In this document: positions 30,502 through 42,051 of the stretch, in pieces
Layout: every line of letters begins with the position of its first letter
Position numbering within the stretch: the stretch's first letter is position 1
From: Geodermatophilus bullaregiensis
GTDB taxonomy: Bacteria > Actinomycetota > Actinomycetes > Mycobacteriales > Geodermatophilaceae
Length of the DNA stretch: 64,000 nucleotides
Direction of reading: 5' to 3'
Assembly: GCF_016907675.1 (NCBI RefSeq)
Contig: NZ_JAFBCJ010000001.1
Span: 4,588,001 to 4,652,000 of the forward strand
Notes under the pieces: generated by a model
Database searches by the model: none
What the model saw: the letters and a program-made list of their open reading frames with translations, nothing else
Told to the model about the DNA's origin: nothing
Made by a program: the position numbers and the translations under genes

Positions 30502-32322
30502 GTGGACAGCACGCGCGAGCGCTCCTCCGGGAGCACGTCCACCCGGCCCCCGGGCCGCCGGCCGGCGTGGCTGCGCGGCACGGCCGGGCGCGTCCTCGCC
30601 CTGGCCGGCGTCGTGGTGCTGGTCGTCGTCCTCGCGGTCAGCTGCGGCGGCGGCCGCGACGGCGCCACGGCCGTCCCCGTCCTCGGCGACGGGCCCGACG
30701 CCGGGGTCGACGGCGTCCGCTCGGCGTCCGACGCGACGGGCGGGACGCTGCGCGTGGTCACCGGCGAGATCGACAGTCTCGACCCGCAGCGGTCCTACCA
30801 GCCGGGCGTGTGGAACCTCATGCGGCTCTACACCCGCACGCTGGTCACCTACTCCTCCGAGCCCGGCAGCACCGGCGACCTGGTGCCCGACCTCGCCACC
30901 GACGTCGGCACCACCACCGACGGCGGGCTGACCTGGGCGTTCACCATCCGCGAGGGCGCCCGGTTCGAGAACGGCCGGGCGATCACCTCGCGCGACGTCA
31001 AGTACGGCATCGAGCGGTCCTTCGCCTCGGACGTCGTCGTCGGCGGCCCCACCTACGTCGTCGACCTGCTCGACGACCCCGCCAACCCCTACGCCGGGCC
31101 CTACCAGGACGAGACCCCGGGCCGGCTCGGGCTGGCCGCCGTCGAGACGCCCGACGACCTGACCGTCGTCTTCCGGCTGCGCACCGCCCGGCCCGACTTC
31201 CCCCACGTGCTGGCGCTGCCCTCGAGCAGCCCGGTGCCGGTGGAGAACGACACCGGCGCCGACTACGGCCGCGACCCGGTCTCCTCCGGCCCCTACGCGG
31301 TGACCACCGTCGACCCCGAGACCGGCATCGTCCTCGACCGCAACCCGCAGTGGGACCGCGCGGCCGACCCCATCCGCTCGGCGCTGCCCGACCGCGTCGT
31401 CGTCCGCACGGGGATGTCCAACCTCGAGCGCGACCAGGCGCTGCTGGCCGGGTCGGCCGACGTCGACGTCTCCGGGATGGGCGTGCACGCGGCCACCACG
31501 TCCCGGCTCGCCGAGGGGGCCGGGGGAGAGGTGCCTCTGGCCGACCGCGTCGACGACGTCACCAGCGGCGCGGTGCGGATGCTGGCGCTGCCGACCGACG
31601 TGGCGCCGATGGGCAACGCCGACTGCCGGGCCGCGGTGGCCGCGGCCATCGACCGGCGCGCCGTGCAGGACGCGCTCGGCGGCGGGGACAACGCCGTGCG
31701 CACCTCGCAGCTGTGGCCGCGGGCGCTCGCCGGCGGGCCGGAGGAGCCCGACCCGGGCCCGGACCTCGACGCCGCCCGCGCCGCCTTGACCGCCTGCGGC
31801 CAGCCGCAGGGGTTCAGCACGGTGCTGGCCGTCCCCGACGCCGAGACCAGCATCGGGGTCGCCGAGGAGGTCTCCGACCAGCTGGCCGCCGTCGGCATCG
31901 ACGCCCGGGTGACCCCGTTGCCGGCGGCGAGCTTCTACGCCACCGACGTCGGCAGCCCGGACAACGTGGCCCGCAACGGCTACGGCATCGTGCTGGCCAC
32001 CTGGAGCGCCGACTTCCCGACCCCCAGCTCCTTCCTCGTCCCCCTGGCCGACGGCCGGTCGGTGAGCGCGGTGGGCAACACCAACTACGCCCGGCTGACC
32101 GACCCGGCGCTCTCGGGTCTGGTCGACGCCGCCCGCCGGGCCGCCGACCCGGGACCCGCCCGGACGGCGTGGGCGGAGGTGGCCACCGCGGCCCGCGCCA
32201 CCGACGCCTACGTGCCGCTCGTGGAGACCCGCCTGCAGCTGCTGGCCGGCCAGCGGCTGCGCAACGGGGTGGTCATGCAGCCCTACGCCGGCTACGACCT
32301 GGCCACCGCGGGCGTGCGCTGA
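30502..32322 (+). CDS. ABC transporter solute-binding lipoprotein (SBP family 5)
   Basis: A 606-residue peptide/oligosaccharide-type binding protein (SBP_bac_5, DppA/OppA-like). After a basic N-terminus a hydrophobic segment ends in a lipobox-like AVSC with Cys48, so it is probably a membrane-anchored lipoprotein. The mature part has family blocks such as TWAFTIREGARFENGRAIT, SSGPYAVTTVD and the late WSADFPTPSSFL. No permease or ATPase gene lies beside it, so it is an orphan binding protein. It follows tpiA by 34 bases but the function suggests a separate unit. Confidence 0.88.
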   Translation: MDSTRERSSGSTSTRPPGRRPAWLRGTAGRVLALAGVVVLVVVLAVSCGGGRDGATAVPVLGDGPDAGVDGVRSASDATGGTLRVVTGEIDSLDPQRSYQPGVWNLMRLYTRTLVTYSSEPGSTGDLVPDLATDVGTTTDGGLTWAFTIREGARFENGRAITSRDVKYGIERSFASDVVVGGPTYVVDLLDDPANPYAGPYQDETPGRLGLAAVETPDDLTVVFRLRTARPDFPHVLALPSSSPVPVENDTGADYGRDPVSSGPYAVTTVDPETGIVLDRNPQWDRAADPIRSALPDRVVVRTGMSNLERDQALLAGSADVDVSGMGVHAATTSRLAEGAGGEVPLADRVDDVTSGAVRMLALPTDVAPMGNADCRAAVAAAIDRRAVQDALGGGDNAVRTSQLWPRALAGGPEEPDPGPDLDAARAALTACGQPQGFSTVLAVPDAETSIGVAEEVSDQLAAVGIDARVTPLPAASFYATDVGSPDNVARNGYGIVLATWSADFPTPSSFLVPLADGRSVSAVGNTNYARLTDPALSGLVDAARRAADPGPARTAWAEVATAARATDAYVPLVETRLQLLAGQRLRNGVVMQPYAGYDLATAGVR

Positions 32323-32345
32323 CCGGGACGCCCGCGGGCACCGGT

Positions 32346-32351
32346 TACCCT
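32346..32351 (+). promoter_or_regulatory. Putative -10 for secG
   Basis: TACCCT lies seven bases before the secG ATG at 32359, implying a message with no or one leader base. A GGAG overlaps the same stretch, so a standard ribosome site cannot be excluded. Confidence 0.4.
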
Positions 32352-32358
32352 GGAGCCC

Positions 32359-32592
32359 ATGGTCGAGCTCGCCCTGAACGTCGTGCTGGTCCTCACCAGC
32401 GTGCTGCTCGTGGTGCTGATCCTGCTGCACCGGGGCAAGGGCGGCGGCCTGTCCTCGATGTTCGGCGGTGCGGTGTCCTCGCAGCTGTCCGGCTCCTCGG
32501 TCGTCGAGAAGAACCTCAACCGGCTCACCGTGTTCACCGGCGCGATCTGGACGGTGTGCATCGTGACTCTCGGCATCCTGCTCAAGGTCTGA
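32359..32592 (+). CDS. secG: Preprotein translocase subunit SecG
   Basis: A 77-residue SecG of the SecYEG channel. Two membrane helices (about 3-22 and 53-73) flank the conserved cytoplasmic loop with HRGKGGGLSSMFGG. Length and position behind tpiA are as in most actinobacteria. Confidence 0.95.
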   Translation: MVELALNVVLVLTSVLLVVLILLHRGKGGGLSSMFGGAVSSQLSGSSVVEKNLNRLTVFTGAIWTVCIVTLGILLKV

Positions 32593-32651
32593 GCGTCACG
32601 CTCCGCACGCGTTGCGGCGAAAACGTGATCGAGCAGACGCGTCCCAGGCCA

Positions 32652-32657
32652 TAGACT
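32652..32657 (+). promoter_or_regulatory. Putative -10 for rbpA
   Basis: TAGACT predicts a start near 32664 and a 71-base leader. A 7-bp hairpin of GCGCGGG with CCCGCGC follows immediately. No -35 for sigma-A or the stress sigma factor SigR is convincing. Confidence 0.35.
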
Positions 32658-32734
32658 GCGCGGGCGGTGCGACCCGCGCCGCGGAACGACGTCATGGCAC
32701 GTCGCAGAGCAGGTCGGTCCTGAGGGGGGCGCTC

Positions 32735-33076
32735 GTGGCTGGTGGCAACGCGATCCGGGGGACACGGGTCGGTGCGGGTCCGATGGGTGAGGCCGAGCGC
32801 GGTGAGGCCGCGCCGCGCAACCGGATCGCCTACTGGTGCAGTCAGGGGCACGAGACGCGGGTGGCCTTCGCCTCCGACGCCGAGGTCCCCGAGTTGTGGG
32901 ACTGCCCCCGGTGCGGCCTGCCGGCCGGCCAGGACGAGCAGACGCCGCCCCCGGCGCCGCGCACCGAGCCCTACAAGACCCACCTCGCCTACGTCCGCGA
33001 GCGGCGCAGCGACGCCGACGGCGACGCCCTCCTCGAGGAGGCCCTGGCGAAGCTCCGCGCTCGTCGCGGCGCGTGA
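32735..33076 (+). CDS. rbpA: RNA polymerase-binding protein RbpA
   Basis: A 113-residue RbpA, the actinobacterial essential activator that binds RNA polymerase and group-1 sigma factors to stabilise the open complex. The N-terminal tail (GNAIRGTRVGAGPMGEAERG) contacts the polymerase cleft; the core beta domain runs from IAYWCSQGH to WDCPRCG with paired cysteines; the C-terminal sigma-interacting helix ends RRSDADGDALLEEALAKLR. GTG at 32735 follows GAGGGGGG. It converges with pgl, sharing a hairpin terminator. Confidence 0.95.
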   Translation: MAGGNAIRGTRVGAGPMGEAERGEAAPRNRIAYWCSQGHETRVAFASDAEVPELWDCPRCGLPAGQDEQTPPPAPRTEPYKTHLAYVRERRSDADGDALLEEALAKLRARRGA

Positions 33077-33084
33077 ACCCCTGA

Positions 33085-33110
33085 GGGGCGGAGGCTCAGG
33101 CCTCCGCCCC
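33085..33110. terminator. Bidirectional terminator between rbpA and pgl
   Basis: A perfect 11-bp stem (33085-33095 with 33100-33110) and a four-base loop TCAG. The pgl stop codon (minus strand, 33096-33098) sits within the loop, and the rbpA stop is only nine bases before the left arm, so one hairpin probably serves both convergent operons. Confidence 0.65.
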
Positions 33111-33911
33111 CGGCAGGCGGCCGGCGGCCGCGGCGTCGAGCAGCCAGCGGGTGGCCCGGCGGCCGCGGGCCCCGGCCGCGGGCAGGTCGACGGGGTCCGC
33201 CCCGCCCAGCGCGCTCGCCACGGCGTCGGCCTTGCCCTCGCCGGAGACCAGCAGCCACACCTCCTCGGCGCTGGTGATGGCCGGGAAGCCGAGGCTCAGC
33301 CGGGTCGGCGGGGGCTTGGGGCAGTCCCGGACGGCGACCACCGGCCGCTCGTCCGTGGCCGCGGGCGAGTGCGGGAAGATCGACGCGACGTGACCCTCCG
33401 GTCCCATCCCCAGCAGCAGCACGTCGAAGCGGGGCAGCGGGCCCTCGCCGGCGGCCGCCGCGAGCTGACCGGCGTACCACTCGGCGGCGTCCTCGGGCTC
33501 GGCGAAGCCGGCGTCGGAGGCGGGCAACGCGTGCACCCGCCCGGCCGGCACCCCGACCCGGTCCAGCAGGGCCGCGCGGGCGCCCTTCTCGTTGCGCTCG
33601 TCGTCGTCGGCGGGCACGAACCGCTCGTCGCCCCACCAGACGTCGACCGCCGTCCAGTCGACCCGCTCCCGCGCCGGCTCCTCCGCCAGGTCGGCCACCA
33701 GCCGCAGCACGGCGGTGCCGACGCCACCGCCGGTGAGCACCACCGACGCCGTCCCGTGCACCGCCTGGGCGGCCGCCAGCCGGGCGACCAGCGCGGTGGC
33801 GGCCACCCGGGCGAGCACCTCGGCGTCGGGCTCGACGACGACGTCGGGCACCGGCCCGTCGGTCCGCTCGGCCAGCCGGGCGACGATGCGGTCCCCGGGG
33901 GTCGGCGTCAC
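33096..33911 (-). CDS. pgl: 6-phosphogluconolactonase
   Basis: A 271-residue 6-phosphogluconolactonase (DevB/SOL family), hydrolysing 6-phosphogluconolactone in the oxidative pentose-phosphate path. Blocks: VVLTGGGVGTAVLRL, VDVWWGDERFVPADDDERNE, FDVLLLGMGPEGHVASIFP and the SITSAEEVWLL-like core. The GTG start overlaps the opcA stop by four bases with a GAGGTG ribosome site. Last gene of the tkt-to-pgl operon. Confidence 0.94.
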   Translation of the reverse strand: MTPTPGDRIVARLAERTDGPVPDVVVEPDAEVLARVAATALVARLAAAQAVHGTASVVLTGGGVGTAVLRLVADLAEEPARERVDWTAVDVWWGDERFVPADDDERNEKGARAALLDRVGVPAGRVHALPASDAGFAEPEDAAEWYAGQLAAAAGEGPLPRFDVLLLGMGPEGHVASIFPHSPAATDERPVVAVRDCPKPPPTRLSLGFPAITSAEEVWLLVSGEGKADAVASALGGADPVDLPAAGARGRRATRWLLDAAAAGRLPGAEA

Positions 33912-35092
33912 CGGACCACCTCGGGCGCGGTCGGGTCCGGGGTGTCGTGCTCGCCGTGCTCGGCGACCTCGTCGGCGCCCTCGGAGTCCGCGGGCACGGT
34001 CGGCGCCGCGCCGTGCGGGCTGCCCGCGCCGACGCCGCCCGCGCCGCCGTCCCCGGTCCCGTCCGCGGGGACCTCCTCGGCCACCCCGCCGGAGCCGCCG
34101 TGCTCGGCCGGGTCGACCCACACGTGCGCGCGGACCGAGGCCCGTCCGACCAGCCCGGAGACGCCGGTGGTGGCCTCGAGGGCCTCCGCGTAGGGCTCGT
34201 CGGGGTCCAGCCGCCGCAGCTCCTCGCCGAGCAGGTCACCGAGCGGGCGGTCGGGGAGCGCCACGGTGGCGTCGGGGCGGAAGGGCTGGCTGATCACCGC
34301 GCCGCCGCGGCGGTCGGCGTGCACCCGGACCTCCTCGTCCTGGTCCAGCTGCAGCACGACCGAGTCGACGCCACTGGGCCCGGGGTGCCGGCTGGCCTGG
34401 ACGACGTCGATCGGGGCGCCGGAGCGCGACTGCAGCCAGCCGGCCAGCAGCTGCGCCGTCGCCGCGCCCGGGTCGCCCTCGACCCGGCCGCCGAGCACCC
34501 GCACCGCGTCGCCGCGGCGGCCGGAGACCGAGTCCACCGCGGAGGTGAGCGTCGCCCGCCACGGGGTGGTCCGGGTCCAGGCCAGGTCGGTGTCGCCGGG
34601 GGCGTAGTCCTCCGCGCGGGTGCGCAGCGCCCGCAGCTGGTCCTCGGCGGTGACGCTGTCGGTGATCCGCCGGTCGGCGATGACCGCCAGCGCGTCGGTG
34701 GTCAGCCGCGTCGGCGCGTTGCAGTGCCACCAGGTGACCACGGGCGCGTCGGCGGCCAGCAGCGGCAGCACGACCGACTCGGCGTGCAGCGCCAGCCGTC
34801 CGTACATCCGCATGACGACGGCCTCACCGGGGCCGAGCCGGCCACCGATCGAGACCTCGGCGTCCAGCCGGGGCACCGGCGCGTCGATCTGCCGGCGCAC
34901 GACGACGAGGATCCGGCAGGGGTGCTGCTCGGCGGCGGTGGTCGCCGCATCCTCGGCCTCGGTGACCCGGCTCTCGTCGGCGACGACGACCAGGGTCAGC
35001 GCGACCCCGGACAGCACCGCGCCGCCGGTCCGCCGCTGCGCGGCCAGCTCCTTGACCACGGCCGAGCCGGTGGTGTCCCAGAGGGTCGTCAT
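33908..35092 (-). CDS. opcA: Glucose-6-phosphate dehydrogenase assembly protein OpcA
   Basis: A 394-residue OpcA, which binds and activates glucose-6-phosphate dehydrogenase in cyanobacteria and actinobacteria. The start MTTLWDTTGSAVVKELAAQRR and the inner VVTWWHCNAP are family hallmarks. The OpcA domain ends near residue 330; the last 65-75 residues are an acidic Gly/Glu/Pro tail that looks disordered and is not needed for the fold. A GGGAGGA ribosome site precedes the ATG. It lies between zwf and pgl as usual. Confidence 0.94.
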   Translation of the reverse strand: MTTLWDTTGSAVVKELAAQRRTGGAVLSGVALTLVVVADESRVTEAEDAATTAAEQHPCRILVVVRRQIDAPVPRLDAEVSIGGRLGPGEAVVMRMYGRLALHAESVVLPLLAADAPVVTWWHCNAPTRLTTDALAVIADRRITDSVTAEDQLRALRTRAEDYAPGDTDLAWTRTTPWRATLTSAVDSVSGRRGDAVRVLGGRVEGDPGAATAQLLAGWLQSRSGAPIDVVQASRHPGPSGVDSVVLQLDQDEEVRVHADRRGGAVISQPFRPDATVALPDRPLGDLLGEELRRLDPDEPYAEALEATTGVSGLVGRASVRAHVWVDPAEHGGSGGVAEEVPADGTGDGGAGGVGAGSPHGAAPTVPADSEGADEVAEHGEHDTPDPTAPEVVR

Positions 35093-35174
35093 CGGGTGTC
35101 CTCCCGTCGGGTGCCGCTGCTCCGGGGTCCCCGCGGAGACGTGGAGCGCAGCGGAGCGTCTTCGTGGGGTGGGT

Positions 35175-36692
35175 TCACGGGCGCCGCCACCGGCGGCCCT
35201 CGGCGGCGAGCATGTCGTCGGCGGCCCGCGGGCCCCACTCGCCGGCCCGGTACGGCTCCGGCGTGCTGCCGGCCCAGAACTCCTCGAGCGGGTCGATGAC
35301 CGACCAGGACGCCTCGACCTCGGCGTTGCGGGGGAACAGGGTCGCGTCGCCGAGCAGCACGTCGAGCAGCAGCCGCTCGTAGGCCTCGGGGCTGGCCTCG
35401 GTGAACTGCTCGCCGTAGAGGAAGTCCATGGACACGTCCCGGACCTCCATGACGCTGCCGGGCACCTTCGACCCGAACTTGAGGGTGACCCCCTCGTCGG
35501 GCTGCACGCGGACGACCAGCTGGTTGTTGCCCAGCTCCTCGGTGTCGGTGTCGGCGAAGGGCAGGTGCGGCGCCCGCTTGAAGACCAGCGCGATCTCGGT
35601 GACCCGGCGCGGCAGCCGCTTGCCGGTGCGCAGGTAGAACGGGACGCCGGCCCACCGGCGGGTCTCCACGCCCAGGCGGACCGCGGCGAAGGTCTCCGTG
35701 TTCGACGCGGGGTCGACCCCCTCCTCCTGCCGGTAGCCGGTGGCCCGCTGACCGGCCAGCCAGCCCTGCTCGTACTGGCCGCGGACGGCGAAGGTGCGCA
35801 GGTCCTCGGGCAGCGACACCGCCCGCAGCACCTTGAGCTTCTCGGTGCGGATCTCGTCGGCCGAGAACTCGACCGGCTCCTCCATGGCGGTCAGCGCCAG
35901 CAGCTGCAGCAGGTGGTTCTGCAGCACGTCGCGCGCGGCGCCGGTCTTCTCGTAGAAGCCCGCGCGCCCGCCGATGCCGACGTCCTCGGCCATGGTGATC
36001 TGCACCGAGTCGACGTGGTGGCCGTTCCACACCGGCTCGAACAGCGTGTTGGCGAACCGCAGCGCCATCAGGTTCTGGACGGTCTCCTTGCCCAGGTAGT
36101 GGTCGATGCGGAACACGTCCTCGGCGCTGAACACCGAGTCGACCAGCTCGTTGAGCTCCCGGCTGGAGGCGAGGTCGGTGCCGAAGGGCTTCTCGACGAC
36201 GACCCGCCGCCACCGGTCGGGCGTGCTCTCGGCCATGCCGGTGCGCTGCATCTGCTTGAGCACGACGGGGAACATCGCCGGGGGGATCGACAGGTAGAAC
36301 GCCGCGTTGCCGCCGATCCCGTGGCTGCCCTCCAGCTCGTCGAGCGTGGCGGCCAGCTCGTCGAAGGCGTTGTCGTCGTCGAAGGAGCCCTGGACGAAGC
36401 GGACGTTGCCGGCCAGCCGCTCCCAGACCTCCTCGCGCCACGGGGTGCGGGCGGCCTTGCGGGCGGCGTCGCGGGCGAGCTCGGCGAAGTCCTGGTTCCC
36501 CCAGTCGCGCCGGGCGAGGCCGAGCAGCGCGAAGTTGGTGGGCAGCAGCCCCCGGTTGGCCAGGTCGTACACGGCCGGGAGCAGCTTCTTGCGGGCCAGG
36601 TCGCCGGTGATGCCGAAGACCACGAGAGCGCACGGTTCGGGGACGCGCGGCAGCCGCCGGTCGCGCGGGTCCCGGAGCGGGTTGGGGATCAT
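35175..36692 (-). CDS. zwf: Glucose-6-phosphate 1-dehydrogenase
   Basis: A 505-residue G6PD, first enzyme of the oxidative pentose-phosphate path, reducing NADP. The nucleotide motif GITGDLARKKLLPAVYDL opens the protein near residue 28; the substrate-binding/catalytic block is RIDHYLGKE; DGTEE-type sites and the C-terminal WAGSTPEPYRAGEWGP follow. GAGGAGGG lies before the ATG. Expected to act with OpcA encoded 82 bases downstream. Confidence 0.97.
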   Translation of the reverse strand: MIPNPLRDPRDRRLPRVPEPCALVVFGITGDLARKKLLPAVYDLANRGLLPTNFALLGLARRDWGNQDFAELARDAARKAARTPWREEVWERLAGNVRFVQGSFDDDNAFDELAATLDELEGSHGIGGNAAFYLSIPPAMFPVVLKQMQRTGMAESTPDRWRRVVVEKPFGTDLASSRELNELVDSVFSAEDVFRIDHYLGKETVQNLMALRFANTLFEPVWNGHHVDSVQITMAEDVGIGGRAGFYEKTGAARDVLQNHLLQLLALTAMEEPVEFSADEIRTEKLKVLRAVSLPEDLRTFAVRGQYEQGWLAGQRATGYRQEEGVDPASNTETFAAVRLGVETRRWAGVPFYLRTGKRLPRRVTEIALVFKRAPHLPFADTDTEELGNNQLVVRVQPDEGVTLKFGSKVPGSVMEVRDVSMDFLYGEQFTEASPEAYERLLLDVLLGDATLFPRNAEVEASWSVIDPLEEFWAGSTPEPYRAGEWGPRAADDMLAAEGRRWRRP

Positions 36693-36755
36693 GGGCCCTC
36701 CTCGAGGGTCGTGCCGGGGCGCTCGCCGGGGGACGGCCCCCGGCCGAGCACGGGG

Positions 36756-38363
36756 TCAGGCGGCGGCGCGCAGCAGCTGGTCGATGCCCGCGGACCGGTC
36801 GGTCAGGTGCAGGTGCAGCAGCGGGCGCCCGCGGTCGGCCAGCGCCTGCCGGTCCCCGGCGGCCTGCGCGGCCTGCAGCGTGCCGAAGGAGTACGGCCGG
36901 TCGGGGACGGGCAGGTCCTGCGCCACCGCGCCGGTCACCTGCAGGTACGCGCCGACCTGGGGCCCTCCCGCGTGGTACTGGCCGGTGGTGTGCCGGGACC
37001 GCGGCCCCCACCCGAAGGTCACCGCGTGCTCGGTGCGCCCGGCCAGGGCGGCCCGCAGCTCGCCGGCCCGGGCGTCGGCCCGCCGGTCGAGGTAGGCCGT
37101 CACCGCGAGGTACCCCCGGGGCGGCACCGCGGCCAGCAGCGCGTCGAGGGCCAGGGTGAGCGCGTCGGTCTGGGACAGGTCGACGCCGTCGAGCACGCCG
37201 CCGGAGGCGTGCAGCTGCACCGCGCCCAGCGTGGTCACCGGCCGCTCCTCGGGCAGCCCGCCGTCGAGGGTGCCGGCGGTGTCCGCCGCGCTGCCGGTCA
37301 CGTCGGGCCGGTCGAACGGGTCGATCCCGAGCACCCGCCCGGCCACCGCCGTCGCGTACTCCCAGCCGAGGAACTGTGCACCGAGCGGGCCGGTGACGCC
37401 GACGGAGGGCCGGCCCTCCACCGGGCTGCCGCCCAGGACGACGAGCAGCGCGTCCGGCGCCGCCACGCCGGGGGCGTCGAGCGACTCCAGGACGACCGGC
37501 AGCACCCCGCGGCCGTGCTTGCCGGTGGCCCCCGCGATCAGCTGCTCGACCCACGCGCCGAGGCCCACGGTCCGCGGGCCGCCGCTGCCCGGCCCGCCGT
37601 CGGCCAGCGCGACCTTGTCCCGGCCGGTGCGGAAACCCGCGCCGATCGCCACGCCCAGCTCCAGCGCGGCGTTGCCCGGTTCGGCCAGGTGCTCGGCGAG
37701 GTCGGCGGCGTCGTCGAGCAGCGGGGTGACGTCGACGCCGGCCAGCGCCGCGGGCACCAGGCCGAAGGCCGACAGCGCGCTGTAGCGGCCGCCGACGTCC
37801 GGGTCGGCGAGGAAGACCGCCCGGGCGCCCATCGCCGCCGCCGTGTCCGCCAGCGGCGAGCCCGCGTCGGTGACGACGACGAACCGCCGGCCCACCTGGG
37901 TGTCGTCCAGCCCGGCCTCGGCGAAGGCGGCGAGGAACGCGCGCCGGTGGCTGTCGGTCTCCACCGTGTCGCCGGAGGGGGAGCTGACCACGACGACGGT
38001 GCGGTGCAGGTCGGTCATCGCCGCGGCGACCTGGCCGGGGTCGGTGCTGTCGAGCACGACCAGCGGCACGCCCGCCGTCCGGCAGACGACCTCCGGTGCC
38101 AGCGACGAGGCGCCCGTCCCGGCGAGGACCACGCGGTCCAGGCCCTCGGCGGCCAGCTCGGCGCGCAGCGCGGCCAGCGGGGCGACCAGCTCCCGGCTGG
38201 TCGCCGGCAGGTCGAGCCAGCCGAGGCGGACGGCCGCCTCGGCCTCGGGGCCCCAGAGGGTGGCGTCCTTGCCGACCAGCCGGCCGGCGACGTCGTCGCC
38301 GGCCAGCTGGGTGCGGACGACCTCCGGGACCTCGAGACCACTGCTGAGGACCCGCAGGGTCAC
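36756..38363 (-). CDS. pgi: Glucose-6-phosphate isomerase (actinobacterial pentose-phosphate-operon type)
   Basis: A 535-residue SIS-fold isomerase linking fructose-6-phosphate and glucose-6-phosphate. Two SIS-like halves can be followed: one around [15 protein letters not shown] and [13 protein letters not shown], another with [19 protein letters not shown] and [10 protein letters not shown]. The C-terminal part has [19 protein letters not shown], typical of the form encoded inside actinobacterial pentose-phosphate operons. The GTG start overlaps the tal stop by four bases and has GGAGGA upstream. The operon position, between tal and zwf, lets hexose phosphate be recycled into the oxidative branch. 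Confidence 0.92.
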   Translation of the reverse strand: MTLRVLSSGLEVPEVVRTQLAGDDVAGRLVGKDATLWGPEAEAAVRLGWLDLPATSRELVAPLAALRAELAAEGLDRVVLAGTGASSLAPEVVCRTAGVPLVVLDSTDPGQVAAAMTDLHRTVVVVSSPSGDTVETDSHRRAFLAAFAEAGLDDTQVGRRFVVVTDAGSPLADTAAAMGARAVFLADPDVGGRYSALSAFGLVPAALAGVDVTPLLDDAADLAEHLAEPGNAALELGVAIGAGFRTGRDKVALADGGPGSGGPRTVGLGAWVEQLIAGATGKHGRGVLPVVLESLDAPGVAAPDALLVVLGGSPVEGRPSVGVTGPLGAQFLGWEYATAVAGRVLGIDPFDRPDVTGSAADTAGTLDGGLPEERPVTTLGAVQLHASGGVLDGVDLSQTDALTLALDALLAAVPPRGYLAVTAYLDRRADARAGELRAALAGRTEHAVTFGWGPRSRHTTGQYHAGGPQVGAYLQVTGAVAQDLPVPDRPYSFGTLQAAQAAGDRQALADRGRPLLHLHLTDRSAGIDQLLRAAA

Positions 38364-39466
38364 GCCTTGTCCTCCAGCTGTTCGCGCACCGAGGTGGTCA
38401 GCTCGTCCCACGAGTCGACGAACTTCTGCACGCCCTCGTCCTCGATGACCTGGAAGACGTCGTCGAGGTCGACCCCGGCCTCGGCGACCGCCTTCATCGT
38501 CGCGGCGGCCTCCTCGTAGGTCTTCTGCACCGGGGTGCCGGGGCTGCCGTGGTCGGCGTAGGCCATGAGCGTCTTCTCCGGCATGGTGTTGACCGTGCCG
38601 GGGGCGATGAGCTCGCTGACGTAGAGGGTGTCGGGGTAGTCGGGGTTCTTGACGCCGGTCGAGGCCCACAGCGGCCGCTGCGGGCGGGCGCCCTCGTCCT
38701 CCAGCGCCTTCCAGCGGTCGGAGGAGAAGACCTCCTCGTAGGCCTGGTAGGCCAGCTGGGCGTTGGCCAGCGCCGCCTTGCCCTTGAGCGAGGGGTCGGC
38801 CCCTGCCTCGTCCAGCCGCTTGTCGATCTCGGTGTCGACGCGCGACACGAAGAAGGACGCCACCGAGGCGATGTGCGACAGCTCGGCGTCGGGGTCCTCG
38901 GCCCGCCGCTGCTCCAGCCCGGACAGGTAGGCGTCCATGACGGCGCGGTACCGCTCGGGGCTGAAGATGAGGGTGACGTTGACGCTGATGCCGCGGGCGA
39001 TCGAGGTGGTGATCGCCGACAGCCCCTCCTCGGTCGCCGGGATCTTGATGAACAGGTTGGGCCGGTCGACCAGCCACCACAGGTGGGCGGCCTCGGCGGC
39101 GGTCGCGTCGGTGTCGTGCGCGAGGCCGGGGGCGACCTCGAGCGACACCCGGCCGTCCCCGGGCTGCCGCTGGGCGACCGGCGCCAGCAGGTCGCAGGCG
39201 TCGCGGACGTCGGCGGCGGTGATGGTGCGCAGCGCCTCCTCGACGCTCACCTTGCGGACGGCGAGCGCGTGCAGCTGGTCGTCGTAGGACTCCGACCCGC
39301 TGATCGCCGCGGCGAAGATGGTCGGGTTCGTGGTGACGCCGACGACGGAGTGCTCGTCGACGAGCGACTGGAGGTTGCCGCTGCGGATGCGGTCGCGGGA
39401 CAGGTCGTCGAGCCAGACGGCGACGCCGGCCTCCGACAGCTCGGCCAGCTTCTCGTTCTGTGCCAT
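38360..39466 (-). CDS. tal: Transaldolase
   Basis: A 368-residue transaldolase of the actinobacterial long type. It opens with [18 protein letters not shown]; the Schiff-base lysine is in [24 protein letters not shown] and [14 protein letters not shown] follow, all hallmarks. It transfers dihydroxyacetone units between sugar phosphates. ATG at 39466 is preferred, with GGAAGGA eight bases upstream. Confidence 0.96.
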   Translation of the reverse strand: MAQNEKLAELSEAGVAVWLDDLSRDRIRSGNLQSLVDEHSVVGVTTNPTIFAAAISGSESYDDQLHALAVRKVSVEEALRTITAADVRDACDLLAPVAQRQPGDGRVSLEVAPGLAHDTDATAAEAAHLWWLVDRPNLFIKIPATEEGLSAITTSIARGISVNVTLIFSPERYRAVMDAYLSGLEQRRAEDPDAELSHIASVASFFVSRVDTEIDKRLDEAGADPSLKGKAALANAQLAYQAYEEVFSSDRWKALEDEGARPQRPLWASTGVKNPDYPDTLYVSELIAPGTVNTMPEKTLMAYADHGSPGTPVQKTYEEAAATMKAVAEAGVDLDDVFQVIEDEGVQKFVDSWDELTTSVREQLEDKA

Positions 39467-39554
39467 GGTCAGGTTCCTTCCGGACTGGTGGTGTGCGGCC
39501 CCCTGCAGGGTCCCGCCGCGGGCTCGCGAGTGGTGGGGGGCAGGAGGTCGTTCT

Positions 39555-41783
<2,229 letters not shown>

Positions 41784-41933
41784 GTCGGGCGGTGCTCCTC
41801 GAGGTCGGCCGTGCACGGGGCCGTCCGGGGGACCGGTTCCCCGTGCTCCCGGGCGGTTGACGCGGTTCGGTGCCCGGCAGGGCGCCGTGCCTCCGGGCGT
41901 CGCTGACCCGAGGCGCCGTCGTCGTCACCGACG

Positions 41934-41961
41934 GCCCTACCCGCTGCTCGCGCACCGTCAA
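41934..41961 (-). promoter_or_regulatory. Putative tkt promoter
   Basis: On the minus strand TTGACG (41961-41956), a 16-base spacer and TAGGGC (41939-41934). The predicted start is near 41927, some 144 bases before the tkt ATG. A second hexamer TAGGGT lies at 41976-41971. Confidence 0.45.
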
Positions 41962-41978
41962 CGTGATCGAACCCTAGT

Positions 41979-42001
41979 CATCCCGGCCGGTCGCCGGGAT
42001 G
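41979..42001 (+). promoter_or_regulatory. Inverted repeat over the ctaB -35 region
   Basis: CATCCCGG-N7-CCGGGATG, a perfect 8-bp palindrome whose right end lies nine bases before the -10 candidate. Its position would suit a repressor operator, but no known regulator site is recognised. Confidence 0.35.
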
Positions 42002-42010
42002 GCCGCGGGC

Positions 42011-42016
42011 TACAGT
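42011..42016 (+). promoter_or_regulatory. Putative ctaB -10
   Basis: TACAGT predicts a start near 42023, giving a 91-base leader that contains a small upstream ORF. Confidence 0.4.
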
Positions 42017-42051
42017 GGGAGCCGTTGCATCCCCGGTTCGAAGGGACCTCC

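Noticed and set aside
32658-32680. tRNA-like or attenuator hairpin upstream of rbpA
   Set aside because: Only a 7-bp stem with an 8-base loop; no cloverleaf or CCA end.
41784-41970. Possible TPP riboswitch in the long tkt leader
   Set aside because: Transketolase uses thiamine diphosphate, but the conserved CUGAGA and related core sequences are not found; only a generic hairpin is seen.
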